Source: Amoebidium appalachense (taxonomy: Eukaryota; Ichthyosporea). From it: a stretch of 64,000 nt of DNA. Positions 12,440 through 58,972 of this stretch are shown here, piece after piece (the stretch's first letter is position 1; each line of letters starts with the position of its first letter). The position numbers and the translations under genes are program-made. A model generated the notes under the pieces. That model was given only the letters and a program-made list of their open reading frames with translations, was not told the DNA's origin and did not search any database. The DNA lies in NCBI GenBank assembly GCA_963693365.1, contig CAVNZM010000013.1:8556001-8620000 (forward strand), read 5' to 3'.

Positions 12440-13126
12440 TCAGTGTCTGTACATGTTCATGTGTGTGCACGTGTGTGTGTGTGTGTGTGTGTGCTCACGG
12501 TATACGGTGTGTAGAAGGAGAAATTCAATCAATCTTTCAACCCCGAGGGGATCGGTAATATGGGTGCACTCCGAGTTGTTAAACCATCATGTGTAGAGTT
12601 GTTGACTCAATCCGATTATATACCAGTGCCAATCGCCGGTCAACCGGCCACGGCACCGTTGTGATGGCCCAGGCTATGTGCCATCGGGCAGTGTGTGTGT
12701 CACTGGCAGTGTGCACAGTGTCACAGTCAGTGAGTGTGTGGGTGTGTGTCAGTGTGTGTGTGGTGTGTCACTGAGTCACTTGGGCCAGGCCCTCACCGAT
12801 TCGGAAGCCTTCGCGTGTTTGCGTAGTTCACGTGTGTTGTGTCACGGTGCGTGCGTAATACGCGTGCGTGCGTGTGAGTGAGCCGCGGCGTGCGTAGGCG
12901 TCACGTGTGTCTAGACAGCCAGTGTGTGTGTGTGTCACGGTGTCGCAATGTGTGTGTGTGTCAGCAATCCAGTCAGATTCTGACGGTGCCGTGACTCTGT
13001 GTGTGTGTGTGCCAGTCACGGTGTGCTGGCAGTGGCAGTGTGTGTGTGTGTGTGTGTGTGTGTCGTGTGTGTGTGTCTCGTGTGTACGGTGTGTGTGTAC
13101 GGTGTGTGTGCGACACAGTCACGTGT

Positions 13127-13181
<55 letters not shown>

Positions 13182-13240
13182 TAGTGTGTGTGTGTGTGTG
13201 TGTATGTGTGTGTACGTAGTGTGCGTGCGTGCTGCTCGTG

Positions 13241-13296
<56 letters not shown>

Positions 13297-13300
13297 ACTG
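12440..13300. repeat. Degenerate GT-rich region
   Basis: GT repeats with interspersed CACGTG and TCAC motifs occupy this stretch, with pure (GT)n at about 13128-13178 and 13246-13294. No exon or RNA gene is visible. It precedes the candidate plus-strand gene that begins at 13593. Confidence 0.75.
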
Positions 13301-13592
13301 GTCAGTACGGTCGGCGAGTGCCACGTACTACCGTGACTGTCAGACAGACGTACAAATCATTAATGCATATGCCAAAAGCCACTCCTAATAGACTAAGTGG
13401 TGACAACCATAGCTTCCATGTTAGCTTAGTAAATTAAGTGGCCTTACAACAGTAGCTGCACTCAACGGTGACACTGACACGTGCACATTGTGATGCCCGG
13501 TGCAAGTCAAAGCAACATGAACGCCTGCAACCGTGCCCCATACCGCCACTGACAGTTGCAGCGGTATATGAAGTGAGCCACAGCAGGTGACC

Positions 13593-14041
13593 ATGGACCG
13601 ACCACAAAAAAGAAAGGCCGGCCCTGCCAGTGGCCCAAGCAGCGCTGAGGAAGCTCCAAAAGGAGCCGCAAACAGGCGGGGTAGGTGCTGTGTCTGTCCC
13701 CCCTTAACTCCTCGCTCACTCTAACGATCACATAGGCCTTGCTGTTTGCAATGGCTGTCTAAGAGAGCACCGTGATCTTGAGGCGACCAGGCTTAGTAGG
13801 TGACCTGGCAGTTGGGGACTTGTGCAGAGCCTCTGTTTGGCGATAAGACATACGGCACACACACTGTGCCGGGCCCTCCTTTGTGTGTTGCTATCCCTGT
13901 GTGACACCAACACCCCTCCTGGCAGCAGCCAGCCTGTCGGACCGCAAGGAGCCCACGCACACTGCCGTGGCAAACCGACGACACAGAGTGGCCTCTCGCC
14001 GCTCACGGTTCCTGCAAGCAATGCATTCCGCCCTGCGCGAA
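13593..14041 (+). CDS. Candidate 5' exons of an unrecognised basic protein
   Basis: An ATG at 13593 in a strong context (ACCATGG) opens an exon to 13680, where CGGG|GTAGGT is a donor. A second exon at 13929-14041 follows GGCAGCAG and ends at GAA|GTGCAC, directly before a poly-C run, as in many introns of the recognised genes. Joined in phase 1 they give 67 residues, MDRPQKRKAGPAS at the N-terminus, then an Ala/Glu/Lys stretch and an Arg/His-rich segment (NRRHRVASRRSRFLQAM). The basic clusters suggest a nuclear protein. I do not recognise a family, and the remaining exons were not found. Splice sites and phase support the model; expression is unknown. Confidence 0.4.
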
Positions 14042-14055
14042 GTGCACTACCCCCT

Positions 14056-14087
<32 letters not shown>

Positions 14088-14946
14088 TTTCTGAGAGGCT
14101 CTCTCTTCCCGCACCGTGACATATTATACGAACACTGTGATGCAGTGGGCATGCCGGAATGCGCATGTTCATGACCATCCACAGCTCCCATTAATCGGAG
14201 CGCTTTTACGGTTCCTGCGCTGTATAGTGCTGCTGGAATACGGCCTATCAATGGTTCTCTGCTCTGTGTTGAATTCCTTTTCCCTTCAACTTGTCCCGAA
14301 GTTGTGCTTTCGAATTCAGATTGAAAAGACAAGGCGAGTCTATGGTGTTATCTGTTGATGGCGGCAAAGAAAGAAAAAAATCACAGCAACTCAAAGGATA
14401 TATATTAGCGGGGTGGTACACATATGCGTATGGCCACCGGGTGGCCCATTGTCTTAGCAGTACAGTCACACAACCCTGGCAGCCTGTGTACTAGCTAACT
14501 TATTGTGACAACCGTTTGCTTCCCGGGCCCACCTCTCTCAGCCCCACCAATACCACACAAACACCCTCGCCGCACTCCGCAATGCGCGTGCACAAACTCG
14601 CTCACTCCGGCTACGCGCACACACACATGCCCGTGTGACACACACACACACACACACACACGCGCGCGCGCGCGTGCGCGAGCGCGCACACATAGTCACA
14701 CACACCGTGCCACGCCGACACCGAGTTCAAGTGAGCACACTATCGCACTATGTCATGACTGACCACTAACTTACCTAGTATGTGTTTTCAAAGTTTGGGC
14801 TGCCACGTGGAGTCGTGCACGTGAGCGCTGGGACACACACAGTGCACACACACACGCGCACGCACCCACCCACACACACTGTTGGAATACGTCACTACGT
14901 AGTACAGCAAACACACAACACACACACACACCTTTTTTCCTTTTTT

Positions 14947-15002
<56 letters not shown>

Positions 15003-15493
15003 AGGGGCTGGATGCAATGTCACCAGAGTGCTGCAAATTTGTGCACACATGCTTTCACCCGGTAAGCAATTGGGATGCGGAAGTTGCAGAACACAATCGT
15101 TTAAGCCGTTTGAAAGAGCATCCATAGCCCTACGTTTTTTTAGTTTTATGCATCATAAGGGGATGCCCAAGTCATTGAATTTCACAGTGCACATGTTTCG
15201 AACCATACACGACGTCTGACTCACGAAACCCACTTATATAAAATGTACGGGCGTTGATTCAGGAACACGGGAAGCGTCGGTGGGAGGGGGGAGGGGGGGG
15301 GGGGGGGGGGGGGGGGAGGCACGGACACGGGGTATGGCGCATGGCGCACGGGAGGGCGGGGGGGGGGGGGGGGGGGGGGGAGGGAGAAGGCACCGGGTAT
15401 GTATGGCACGGAAGGGGGTGGGGAAGGGAGGGGCGAAGGCAAGGAGTACATACGTGTATATATGGCATGCGCGGGGGGAGGGGGAGGGGGGGA

Positions 15494-15820
15494 TTTGAAT
15501 GCGGGGCACGTACGAAGTACGCATACACGATGATCATGAGAAGCATGGTGCAGGACACATGCAAAGGCAAACATTCAAGTATGCAAATAAGCAATGCGCA
15601 CGGTATGTGTCAAAGCAGAGCCCATCCTCAGAAAGGACCCAATATGCAAGTCATCAATTGCGTCTGACTCACGGCTTCGGCCCCTTAGCCCGCGTATATA
15701 CGACACTCCAACTCAGACAGCAGCATCAACTGAACCGGGGAAGACCAACCCGTCTTGATCAAAGACGAGGCTCAGCAGGGTTCGAGTGCTTATACAAGCA
15801 ATCGTGAGCAAAACGGTGAA
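15494..15820 (-). mobile_element. Dispersed repeat copy (C-tailed element), near full length
   Basis: This copy matches the 18.2-kb copy along most of its length but is diverged. Shared landmarks are TTTGAATGCG at the poly-G side, GTACGAAGTACGCATACACG, CAGAGCCCATCCTCAG and CCCGTCTTGATCA. On the plus strand it is preceded by a G-rich tract, so in element orientation it ends in C-rich sequence. A weaker partial copy may lie just left, at about 15147-15243. Confidence 0.7.
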
Positions 15821-15931
15821 GATGTGTGGGGCAAAACTAATGCAGTATGTGGCGAAAAATGTGGATGTGCTTCCAGCTGAACGACACAGCGCAACCATGT
15901 CCGGTTGCATGGGAGTGGGGTGGGGGGTGCC

Positions 15932-15970
<39 letters not shown>

Positions 15971-16092
15971 AGACACCGGCTATGTAAGGCACGGGAAGGG
16001 GGGGGGGGGGGGGAGGAATGTATGGAGTATGGATGGCACCGGGAGGGGGGGAGGGGGGAGGGGGGAGGCACCGGGTATGTATGGCACGGGGG

Positions 16093-16123
<31 letters not shown>

Positions 16124-16170
16124 AGGGGATGGGGGGGAGGGGAAAGGCACGGGGTATGTATGGCACAACG

Positions 16171-16176
16171 TTTATT
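16171..16176 (-). terminator. Putative polyadenylation signal of the V-ATPase gene
   Basis: The minus strand reads AATAAA 207 nt past the V-ATPase stop codon. Position and sequence fit a cleavage/polyadenylation signal; no transcript evidence is available. Confidence 0.5.
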
Positions 16177-16382
16177 CTATTTTCACCGCACACAGCTGCC
16201 TCTTTTCTATCGGCCTATAAAAAATTCATTGCAACACCATATATCTCATCAGCACACACCACACATTAGTCTACATGTTCTCATATTACTGCACATATCT
16301 ATCTTCATCTGCCTATATCTTCTTTAAATTGTGTAATCGCCATGTCTCATTGGTCATGAGTTTCACCCATTGGTGTGGTTGG

Positions 16383-31502
<15,120 letters not shown>

Positions 31503-32146
31503 CGTGGCGGTGGTGTGACCCGCTGGGCCAAACAACGTATCTCTATGCTTATGTGTAGTATCCAACTAGCGGAGGAACAAAGACACAAAGAGTACTTGCA
31601 GAAAACACTATATGTTGACCTAGGCTGTCAGTTGCCCCCCCACCCAAAAACAAAACCAAAAAACCATTTGGAAAAAAAAAAAAAAAAAGAAGACGTGAAG
31701 ACTGGTGGCGGGCGGTGCACCGGTCCGTGATCTATCGCACACAGGATCTATAAATAGCTTTTTTGGATTTATCCTGATATGGTAAGTACTTATTTCGATG
31801 GTCGTATTTGGTTAAGTTTTAGCCTTTATATGGTTACGTTTATCACACGTTCATTAGTTCCTTTGAGCCAGACTGAATCGCCTGATTGGCCCAATCACAG
31901 TTTTGGCGGGAAAAAGTTGCGCGTACCGGACAAAACCGTAACGGAGAAGTTACGGCACTCACGAACTTCCCGAGGGGTTGTTGGAGTTGCGTTATGCCAC
32001 ACGTTCAGTGCCACCTAAAGCCATCCCGTTAATCGAAAATACATAAGTGCAAAATGTCTAGCGGCACGGGACCCTCGAGCGAAGCGTCTTCTCCGCGAGC
32101 CGCCACCCAAACCCACCACGGAGCCCCCCAAGAAAAGAAACGCAAG
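31503..32146. promoter_or_regulatory. Divergent promoter region with paired CCAAT boxes
   Basis: This gap separates the minus-strand V-ATPase start (31502) from a candidate plus-strand exon (32147). It holds ATTGG at 31885-31889 and CCAAT at 31891-31895, two CCAAT boxes in opposite orientation two bases apart, and a TATAAATAG at 31749-31757 on the plus strand. Back-to-back CCAAT boxes are common in bidirectional promoters. It is also one of the few stretches almost free of simple repeats. Function is inferred from position. Confidence 0.4.
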
Positions 32147-32284
32147 AATGCCGCGTCCTGAGGGTATCTTTGACGACAAGGAGGCGTTCGAGGCACAGCT
32201 CAGAGAGAATAGGGCTGTGACCTGGGAGTCGTGGGCCCGACACCGGTCCACTGACGGCTATGTGGGCATACAGCGCGTGAAGAA
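32147..32284 (+). CDS. Candidate first coding exon, unknown protein
   Basis: An ATG at 32147 opens 46 codons (MPRPEGIFDDKEAFEAQL at the start, then TWESWARHRSTDGYVG) that end at AA|GTGAGC, a good donor; read through, the frame stops two bases later. The frame is open upstream for about 45 codons without another ATG, with Lys/Arg/Pro-rich content. Tryptophan- and charge-rich composition is unlike the repeat frames around it. The product is not recognised and no second exon was found. Confidence 0.35.
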
Positions 32285-33069
32285 GTGAGCTGTTTTTTTT
32301 TTTTTTTGTGACAGCGGTGGCATTGGTGGCCGAGGTCTTTGAAATGGTGATAGCCGACAGGGGGGTGCGGGGCGGTGGGGTGTACGGGGGGGGGGGGGGG
32401 GGGGGGGGGGGGAGGGGGTATGTCAGGGGGGCCCAGGGGGGTTGGGGGGAGGGGGGGGAGGGGGGGGAGGGGAGGGGGGAGGGTTTCACTTGGATGGATA
32501 TGTACACCGCGATCGAGTCACGTGCTAGAGTAACCCACACATTATAATTACACATATCCATGTTGGAGTACACTGGTACTCCCGGCTAGCAATGTCTGTT
32601 AGAGAAAGTTTCTGAGCAATTGAATAATTGTTTCAACACTCACTCGAGTGCATAGAGCTTTTGTTTACGGTCATATTCATATATGGTAGTTATATGTTTG
32701 AGCCAAAACTGTACCAATGACGAGATTCACTAGCAACGTGCTAATTGTGCTCATTAATTAATATTCCCGGTTCAGATGATGTCATGTCTATATTTTCCAC
32801 AGGATTCTATTCTTAGTGTGGTAGTGTGCTTTATTCCCGGATATTCTCAGAATATTTTTAGTTGTGTGAAGTAAGATTTACGTTGAACTGCAATTGGTGT
32901 GTTAAACACGTTTATTTGTGTGCTTTAGTGCAAGTTAACTAGCCACTCAACGTGCACAGTTAACTTTTATATATTTAACGACTTGTTTTCATTGTGCTCT
33001 CTTTTCGGCCATGCTGTACATGGCCCACCACCAGGGTGCACACGAGGCCACCATGAGGTGGCCAACGAC

Positions 33070-33077
33070 TATATAAA
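33070..33077 (+). promoter_or_regulatory. TATA box (TATATAAA)
   Basis: A consensus TATA element lies 120 bp before the ATG at 33190. It is the only strong TATA box immediately upstream of a plausible start codon that I found. It may belong to the inserted segment between the two duplicated blocks. Confidence 0.45.
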
Positions 33078-33189
33078 GCAGTGCCTCCCATGTCACAAAC
33101 ATGGGAAGCAGAACGTTTGATTTACACTTTTCTACTGTCGTTTTCAGTGCACAAAACACATAGACTAGTTACCCATCATACACGACACT

Positions 33190-33329
33190 ATGTCTGACAA
33201 CTTACAGTTGCAGCAACTAGTCCAACTACTGGAGCAGAGGTTGGCTTCACAAGATGCAATCATTTCTGACTTACAGAAGGAACAACGTGCACTAGAACTA
33301 GCTTCTATGAACACAATGTCCAACAGGGA
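33190..33329 (+). CDS. Short coiled-coil N-terminal exon, unknown
   Basis: The ATG at 33190 opens 46 codons rich in Leu/Gln/Glu (MSDNLQLQQLVQLLEQRL, then SDLQKEQRALELASM), with heptad-like spacing of leucines that predicts a coiled coil. It ends at AGGGA|GTACGT, a strong donor leading into the duplicated G-rich tract. With its TATA box it could be the 5' end of a cellular gene, or the gag start of a truncated LTR element; I see no primer-binding site, terminal repeat pair or protease/RT frame to support the latter. Confidence 0.35.
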
Positions 33330-33619
33330 GTACGTCAGGGGGGTTGGGGGGGGGGAGGGGGGGGGGGGGGGGGAGGGGAGGGGGGAGGGGGAGGGGGGGA
33401 GGGTTTCACTTGGATGGATATGTACACCGCGATCGAGTCACGTGCTTAGTAACCCACACATTATAATTACACATATCCATATCTAGTTGTGATGGTTTCG
33501 AAGCCGTCTCTCCTTCTTTCTTTCTTCGTGCCCTGCTGCTCCAAGTTCTTCCTCCTTATTGGCATGATTTTATTTTACTGTTTCGCCTTTTCCCATTTTT
33601 TATTTTATTTATTTATTTT

Positions 33620-33658
<39 letters not shown>

Positions 33659-33794
33659 TAAACCGAATTCTGCTAGCTGTGTAATACCATGACCGCCTCC
33701 AGCTGTTTTTCTTATTCCTTCCCCCACCCCCACCCCCCACCCAACCTCTCTCTCTCCCCCCCCCCCCCCCCCCCTCCCCCTTCCACACTCACAC

Positions 33795-33902
<108 letters not shown>

Positions 33903-33935
33903 ATCTTTTTCTTTTTCTTTTCTTTTCTTTTCTTT

Positions 33936-33969
<34 letters not shown>

Positions 33970-34346
33970 GGGGGGGGGGGAGGGGGGGGGATTCTCCATA
34001 GTTTATCGAATAGTATTGTTTACGAAAGGCAAATTCGAAGGGCCTTTTATTGTACATAGTTCAGATCCTTCCTCTGCGAGGCTCTAGCCGTTACTATTAG
34101 TGACAACGTGTACTTCATTCATGCAATACTGAACGACGAGGAGCACTATTTAACGCCCCCTTAATTGTGTGTGTTTGTGTGTGCGCGCGCTGCAAGCGTA
34201 CTAGTGTGAGTGTGTGTGATAGAGTGGCGTTTGGATGGATGTGTGTGTATGTTTCTGTGTCTGTGTGCATGTGTGTGTGTCCCCGCGTGCACGAGCGCGA
34301 GCGCGCGCGCGTGTGGTGTGTGTGTGTGTGTCTGTGTGTGTGTTGC

Positions 34347-34384
<38 letters not shown>

Positions 34385-34399
34385 CATACGTGTAAGTTC

Positions 34400-34461
<62 letters not shown>

Positions 34462-34644
34462 AGGGGCAAGAGCGGGCGGTGTGTGTGTGTATGTGGGCAG
34501 GGTGGGGGTGGGGTGGAGTGGGAGGGGGATATGTTGTGATGTTTTTAAAAACACTCTTCCATTGTGTGGCCCTAGCTGCCCTGCCCTTGTGTGTGAGTAG
34601 TCGCACCTACACAAGTCCAAACCCCACACATCCCTTCAAATTCC

Positions 34645-40437
<5,793 letters not shown>

Positions 40438-40787
40438 GTAAATAAACAAACCAGCACTGCACGAGATATCTATCAGATACACGACCTATGAATTCCCCGT
40501 AGGATTGAGCAAATTTATCCCGTAAATAAAAAACCTAATATGAAGTAATATCTCTCGGGCTGTCGATTGCGCAAACATACCAACTCAAATACACACCAAG
40601 TGGTCCAAGTGACAGGAGAGTGACATTTACGTCCTGTCAGTGGATCCTTCGGACGCGGGAGAACAAATATTAATTCTCAGTAATATTACTCTTCGAAACA
40701 TCTCTAAACCTGTCGCCATTTCTCACGTCGGTGGCCCAGGCACACAACCGCACCTCCCCACCAGCCACACCCCGTCTTCTTTGCACC
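40438..40787. promoter_or_regulatory. Bidirectional promoter, phosphatase / ADAR
   Basis: Only 350 bp separate the start codons of the minus-strand phosphatase (40437) and the plus-strand deaminase (40788). The interval has no simple repeats, which is rare in this window, and must contain both 5' UTRs and promoters unless further upstream exons exist. No TATA or CCAAT box is obvious. Confidence 0.45.
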
Positions 40788-55806
<15,019 letters not shown>

Positions 55807-56030
55807 CGCGTGTGGTCTCTGTGATGCCACGGTGCGTTGCTCTGGATGTGGCTACCCGGGGGGTTGCAGCGTGGATGATTTTCTCGGGTTTTGAAATGAA
55901 ATGAGTGATTTGGAGCTGCAAGTAGGGTTTCGAATGTGAAAGTTTGCACACAATGGAATGTCTCGGTGTTGGACTACGTATATACTGATGATATTAGTCT
56001 GTTGTGATTCATGAAGATTTGCATCACGCA

Positions 56031-56036
56031 AATAAA
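56031..56036 (+). terminator. Putative polyadenylation signal of ADAR
   Basis: AATAAA, overlapping a second AATAAA-like frame, lies 225 nt after the ADAR stop codon and just before a (CA)n tract (56052-56108). Confidence 0.55.
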
Positions 56037-56047
56037 TACACACGTGC

Positions 56048-56110
<63 letters not shown>

Positions 56111-56882
56111 AACACACACACACACTCACTCACACTCACTCACACTCACTCACACTCACACTCACTCACACACAACGCGCGCACGTCACACACAAACCCA
56201 GGCAGATGCACGTGCACGCCCACACACAAACCTGCATACGTGTGTACACACATGCAAATACACCGCCACAGATGGTGTGCACACGTACGACAAGGACAGC
56301 CGATTGTTGTGAATATCTGGAACGTGCACACACAATGTGCAGGCTGTGCGCTGTTATGGAGAATGTTGCACCGGATTGTGCATGTACATATGAAGACTTA
56401 GTTGTTGGAATTCTATTCTATCTCAAATTCTACTGAATTGCCGTTTTCCCTCGTTCCGTTGTATTATTTCGAAAATGTTCATCACAAGCAGATGGACACG
56501 AAACCCGTGCACGTGCCTGTCTCACGATCCACTCTACCGGTGCCAAAGTGTTGACCCTGACGACGTATATACATATGGGTTATAAAGTGTACATATTCTG
56601 TTTCATTATTCGGCAAAATGTACGGCCCTTGGCCAGGCACGTGCACCCGTACACACGCAACTGCAACACGACAAAATGTAGTGCAACCTATTTTTCTGAT
56701 GGATCAATAAATCAAGTCACAAAACCCCTTGCCCGCCCCTTTTTTTGAAAATGATTCGAGTTTGAGATACATACATAAGTTGTGTTGCAAATGTTTCTGC
56801 TACGGTTGGGCAGGCGGACTGGCGGGCGTGTCGATGGCCTTTTTTTTTATTATTATTTTTTTTTTCGGAGGAGGAATTCGAA

Positions 56883-56920
<38 letters not shown>

Positions 56921-57146
56921 GCGAAGAGCAGGAAGTAAGGGCTGACTCTAACGGGGGTGAGTAGGATGGCTAGAATGCACATCTATACGTAGTACGTACG
57001 ACGTGTTTTTTCTTTTTTTGTGTGTGTGTGTGTGTCTGGGGGGGGGGGGGGAGGATATGCATATATGGAATGAACCGCGAAGTGTGTGTACGTACGACGT
57101 ATGTGTGTGCAAGAGTGTGTGGGTGCTTTTTTTTTTCTTTCTTTCT

Positions 57147-57178
<32 letters not shown>

Positions 57179-57214
57179 TTGGGGGGGGGGTGGCCGGGGG
57201 GGGGGGGGGGGGGG
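56037..57214. other. Intergenic DNA right of ADAR
   Basis: (CA)n at 56052-56108 grades into CACT repeats to 56175. Unique sequence follows to about 56830, then poly-T and poly-G at 56840-56918 and 57128-57214. I see no exon or RNA gene. Confidence 0.6.
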
Positions 57215-57303
57215 TTTGAATGCGTCAAAAAGTACGAAGTACACAAGAACAAACGGATAACACGATGCAGAATGCAAGCCATACATAAAGAGGATGCATA
57301 ATA
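57215..57303 (-). mobile_element. Dispersed C-tailed repeat, 89-bp copy
   Basis: Nearly identical by eye to 18222-18308: TTTGAATGCGTCAAAAAGTA through GATGCAGAATGCAAGCCATA. It is bounded by poly-G on both sides (57191-57214 and 57304-57324), so the truncated end also meets a G-run. Confidence 0.75.
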
Positions 57304-57661
57304 GGGGGGGGGGGGGGGGGGGGGTTAATGACCATGGCCATGCATTCCAACAAAAAGAAGGGCTTTGTTCTGACAACGTTGCACCCACCAGGATGAAACT
57401 AAATATGTTGGGAACTACCATAACTACTATTTATATATAGCACTGAAGCTTCATTTAATTATACAGGCTGTGTACATGGTCATTCTTGCCGCGAATTTTT
57501 GCTTAAATACCCGCATATGACAGACCACATACATACACTCATTTCGAGTAAACAAACACTGACTGTTCACCCAACTCCGCCTTAACAAACTCCTGAAACA
57601 ACAACACTTTATACATTTTGTCAGCTATTCACTATTACTATATTTGGTCGTTAACTAGCAC

Positions 57662-58972
57662 CTACATGCTAACACTACGAGCAGTCAGAGGTATCTTCTC
57701 CGAGGCACTGTGTCTGAGCTGCACTGCCTGGCATGCAAATTGGTCCAAACAATATATCGCTACACCGGACCTGCCCCCAATCAACCAACCCAGTGGAAGT
57801 GCAAACAGTGAGGTGGGGTGCAGGTTGATGTATATGATGATGGTGTTGGCCATGGCATTCAGAAGGAGCATCACACGCACACTGTAGTAGTAGTCGGAGA
57901 AGGTGGTGTGTGCGTCTCGTGTTTTCAGGGTGTAAAACCCCCACCACAGGGTGAACGCCCATGTAGTAAACCAGAAACTGCAGACCCCCTTCGTGGTCCA
58001 ATCTATGTCGTAATCCTTCCAAAAGTGCCACAAAGTAAACGACCCTAAGCTGATGGGTGTGAGAAAAAACAGTGTGATTGGATAGGGTGCCATAAAATTG
58101 ACACTTTTGATAGAGAGCGTCTTTCGGAATATTAGGTATATCACCCTCATGCGTTGGACATACATGCTGCTAAACGTACAAAAGGCACACAAGGACACAA
58201 CAATGGTTGCATACCCATAGTCGAGGGTCCTCTTTCGTACAAGTAGTAATTCTTCCGCACTGCCTGCCTGCGTTGCATCCGGAATATCCGCAAAGACCAA
58301 ACAGAACGAAGCAGTCAACAGCGTGAGAGCAATGATGAGGACGAACGAGCTCAGAAACGTATACAGCATGTACTCTTTGCCCCGTGACTTCACGACACGG
58401 TGCTCCCGGAACAAGGCCGCCATGGCTGCGAGCAGTGCGAGCACAGCGAGGGTGATGCAGGACACTGCCAGCTGCAGATAAAATATTTGCCTGCCATCCG
58501 CGGTGGCCTTGCTAGAGTGAGCATTGAACTCCTGGCAGGCCACCTGCTCGCGCAAAACAGCACTTGCTATGATTTCGCTGCTGATGTTCAGGGTAGCTAT
58601 AAGTGCGGCGGTTTCAGCCTTCAGTGCAAGGAGGGCGGGCAGCTCTGAGGCAAGAACAAGCACGGGGCTGGTGGTGGTGACTTTAAGGCACAGAATGAAA
58701 AATGTCAGCTCGACCGCACCCACCACGGCCATGATAAGGAGAAAGGCCGTGAAGGTCTGCAGCTGGTACACACGGTCAAACTCCTTCGCACGCAGCCTCT
58801 GCCGACTCCTGAAGTCGCTTCCGTGGCCTTGGCGGCCGCGGGGCGACTGCGAGCTTGTGTTTGTGCTGACCGTGCACTTGGTGTAGGCCAGGTCCCCTGC
58901 CAACTCCTGCACCTTTTCGCCACTTGGTTCACCCCCAGGGCCCGCCACATTATCGCGTTGAGACATATCCAT
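57662..58972 (-). CDS. Intronless multi-span membrane protein, about 7 TM, unknown
   Basis: 436 aa from the ATG at 58972; three more codons upstream begin with TTG. The first about 80 residues are polar. Hydrophobic segments follow at roughly residues 85-108, 180-204, 217-244, 275-293, 309-331, 347-367 and 380-400, plus a short hydrophobic C-terminal stretch, suggesting a seven-pass protein. Loop 1 has a possible N-glycosylation site (NISS). I do not recognise a receptor, channel or transporter signature, so seven-pass receptor-like is only a topology description. Like dpaL it lacks introns. The surrounding DNA is of ordinary complexity. ORF length and composition make a real gene likely. Confidence 0.65.
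   Translation of the reverse strand: MDMSQRDNVAGPGGEPSGEKVQELAGDLAYTKCTVSTNTSSQSPRGRQGHGSDFRSRQRLRAKEFDRVYQLQTFTAFLLIMAVVGAVELTFFILCLKVTTTSPVLVLASELPALLALKAETAALIATLNISSEIIASAVLREQVACQEFNAHSSKATADGRQIFYLQLAVSCITLAVLALLAAMAALFREHRVVKSRGKEYMLYTFLSSFVLIIALTLLTASFCLVFADIPDATQAGSAEELLLVRKRTLDYGYATIVVSLCAFCTFSSMYVQRMRVIYLIFRKTLSIKSVNFMAPYPITLFFLTPISLGSFTLWHFWKDYDIDWTTKGVCSFWFTTWAFTLWWGFYTLKTRDAHTTFSDYYYSVRVMLLLNAMANTIIIYINLHPTSLFALPLGWLIGGRSGVAIYCLDQFACQAVQLRHSASEKIPLTARSVSM

Larger units (their letters stand above)
14045..16380. other. Gap between candidate gene and V-ATPase gene
   Basis: The stretch contains poly-C 14050-14085, (CA)n and CG-rich alternating DNA near 14640-14690, poly-G 14957-15001, and G-rich blocks at 15285-15320, 15358-15380, 15930-15970 and 16090-16140. 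One copy of the dispersed element (15494-15820) lies within it. Further exons of the 13.6-kb candidate gene may be here but I could not identify any. Confidence 0.6.
32404..33483 (+). repeat. Direct duplication flanking a 0.8-kb insert
   Basis: An 83-bp block (TTTCACTTGGATGGATATGT through ACACATATCCAT) occurs at about 32482-32564 and again at 33402-33483 with only a few differences. Both copies are preceded by the same G-rich tract, and before that by GTATGTCAGGGGGG or GTACGTCAGGGGGG. The about 770 bp between them is unlike the surroundings and contains a TATA box and a short ORF. This may be a segmental duplication or an insertion with duplicated flanks. Confidence 0.8.

Noticed and set aside
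32565-33190. LTR retrotransposon 5' end
   Set aside because: There is a TATA box and a gag-like coiled coil, but no paired long terminal repeats, recognisable primer-binding site, or protease, RT or integrase frame.
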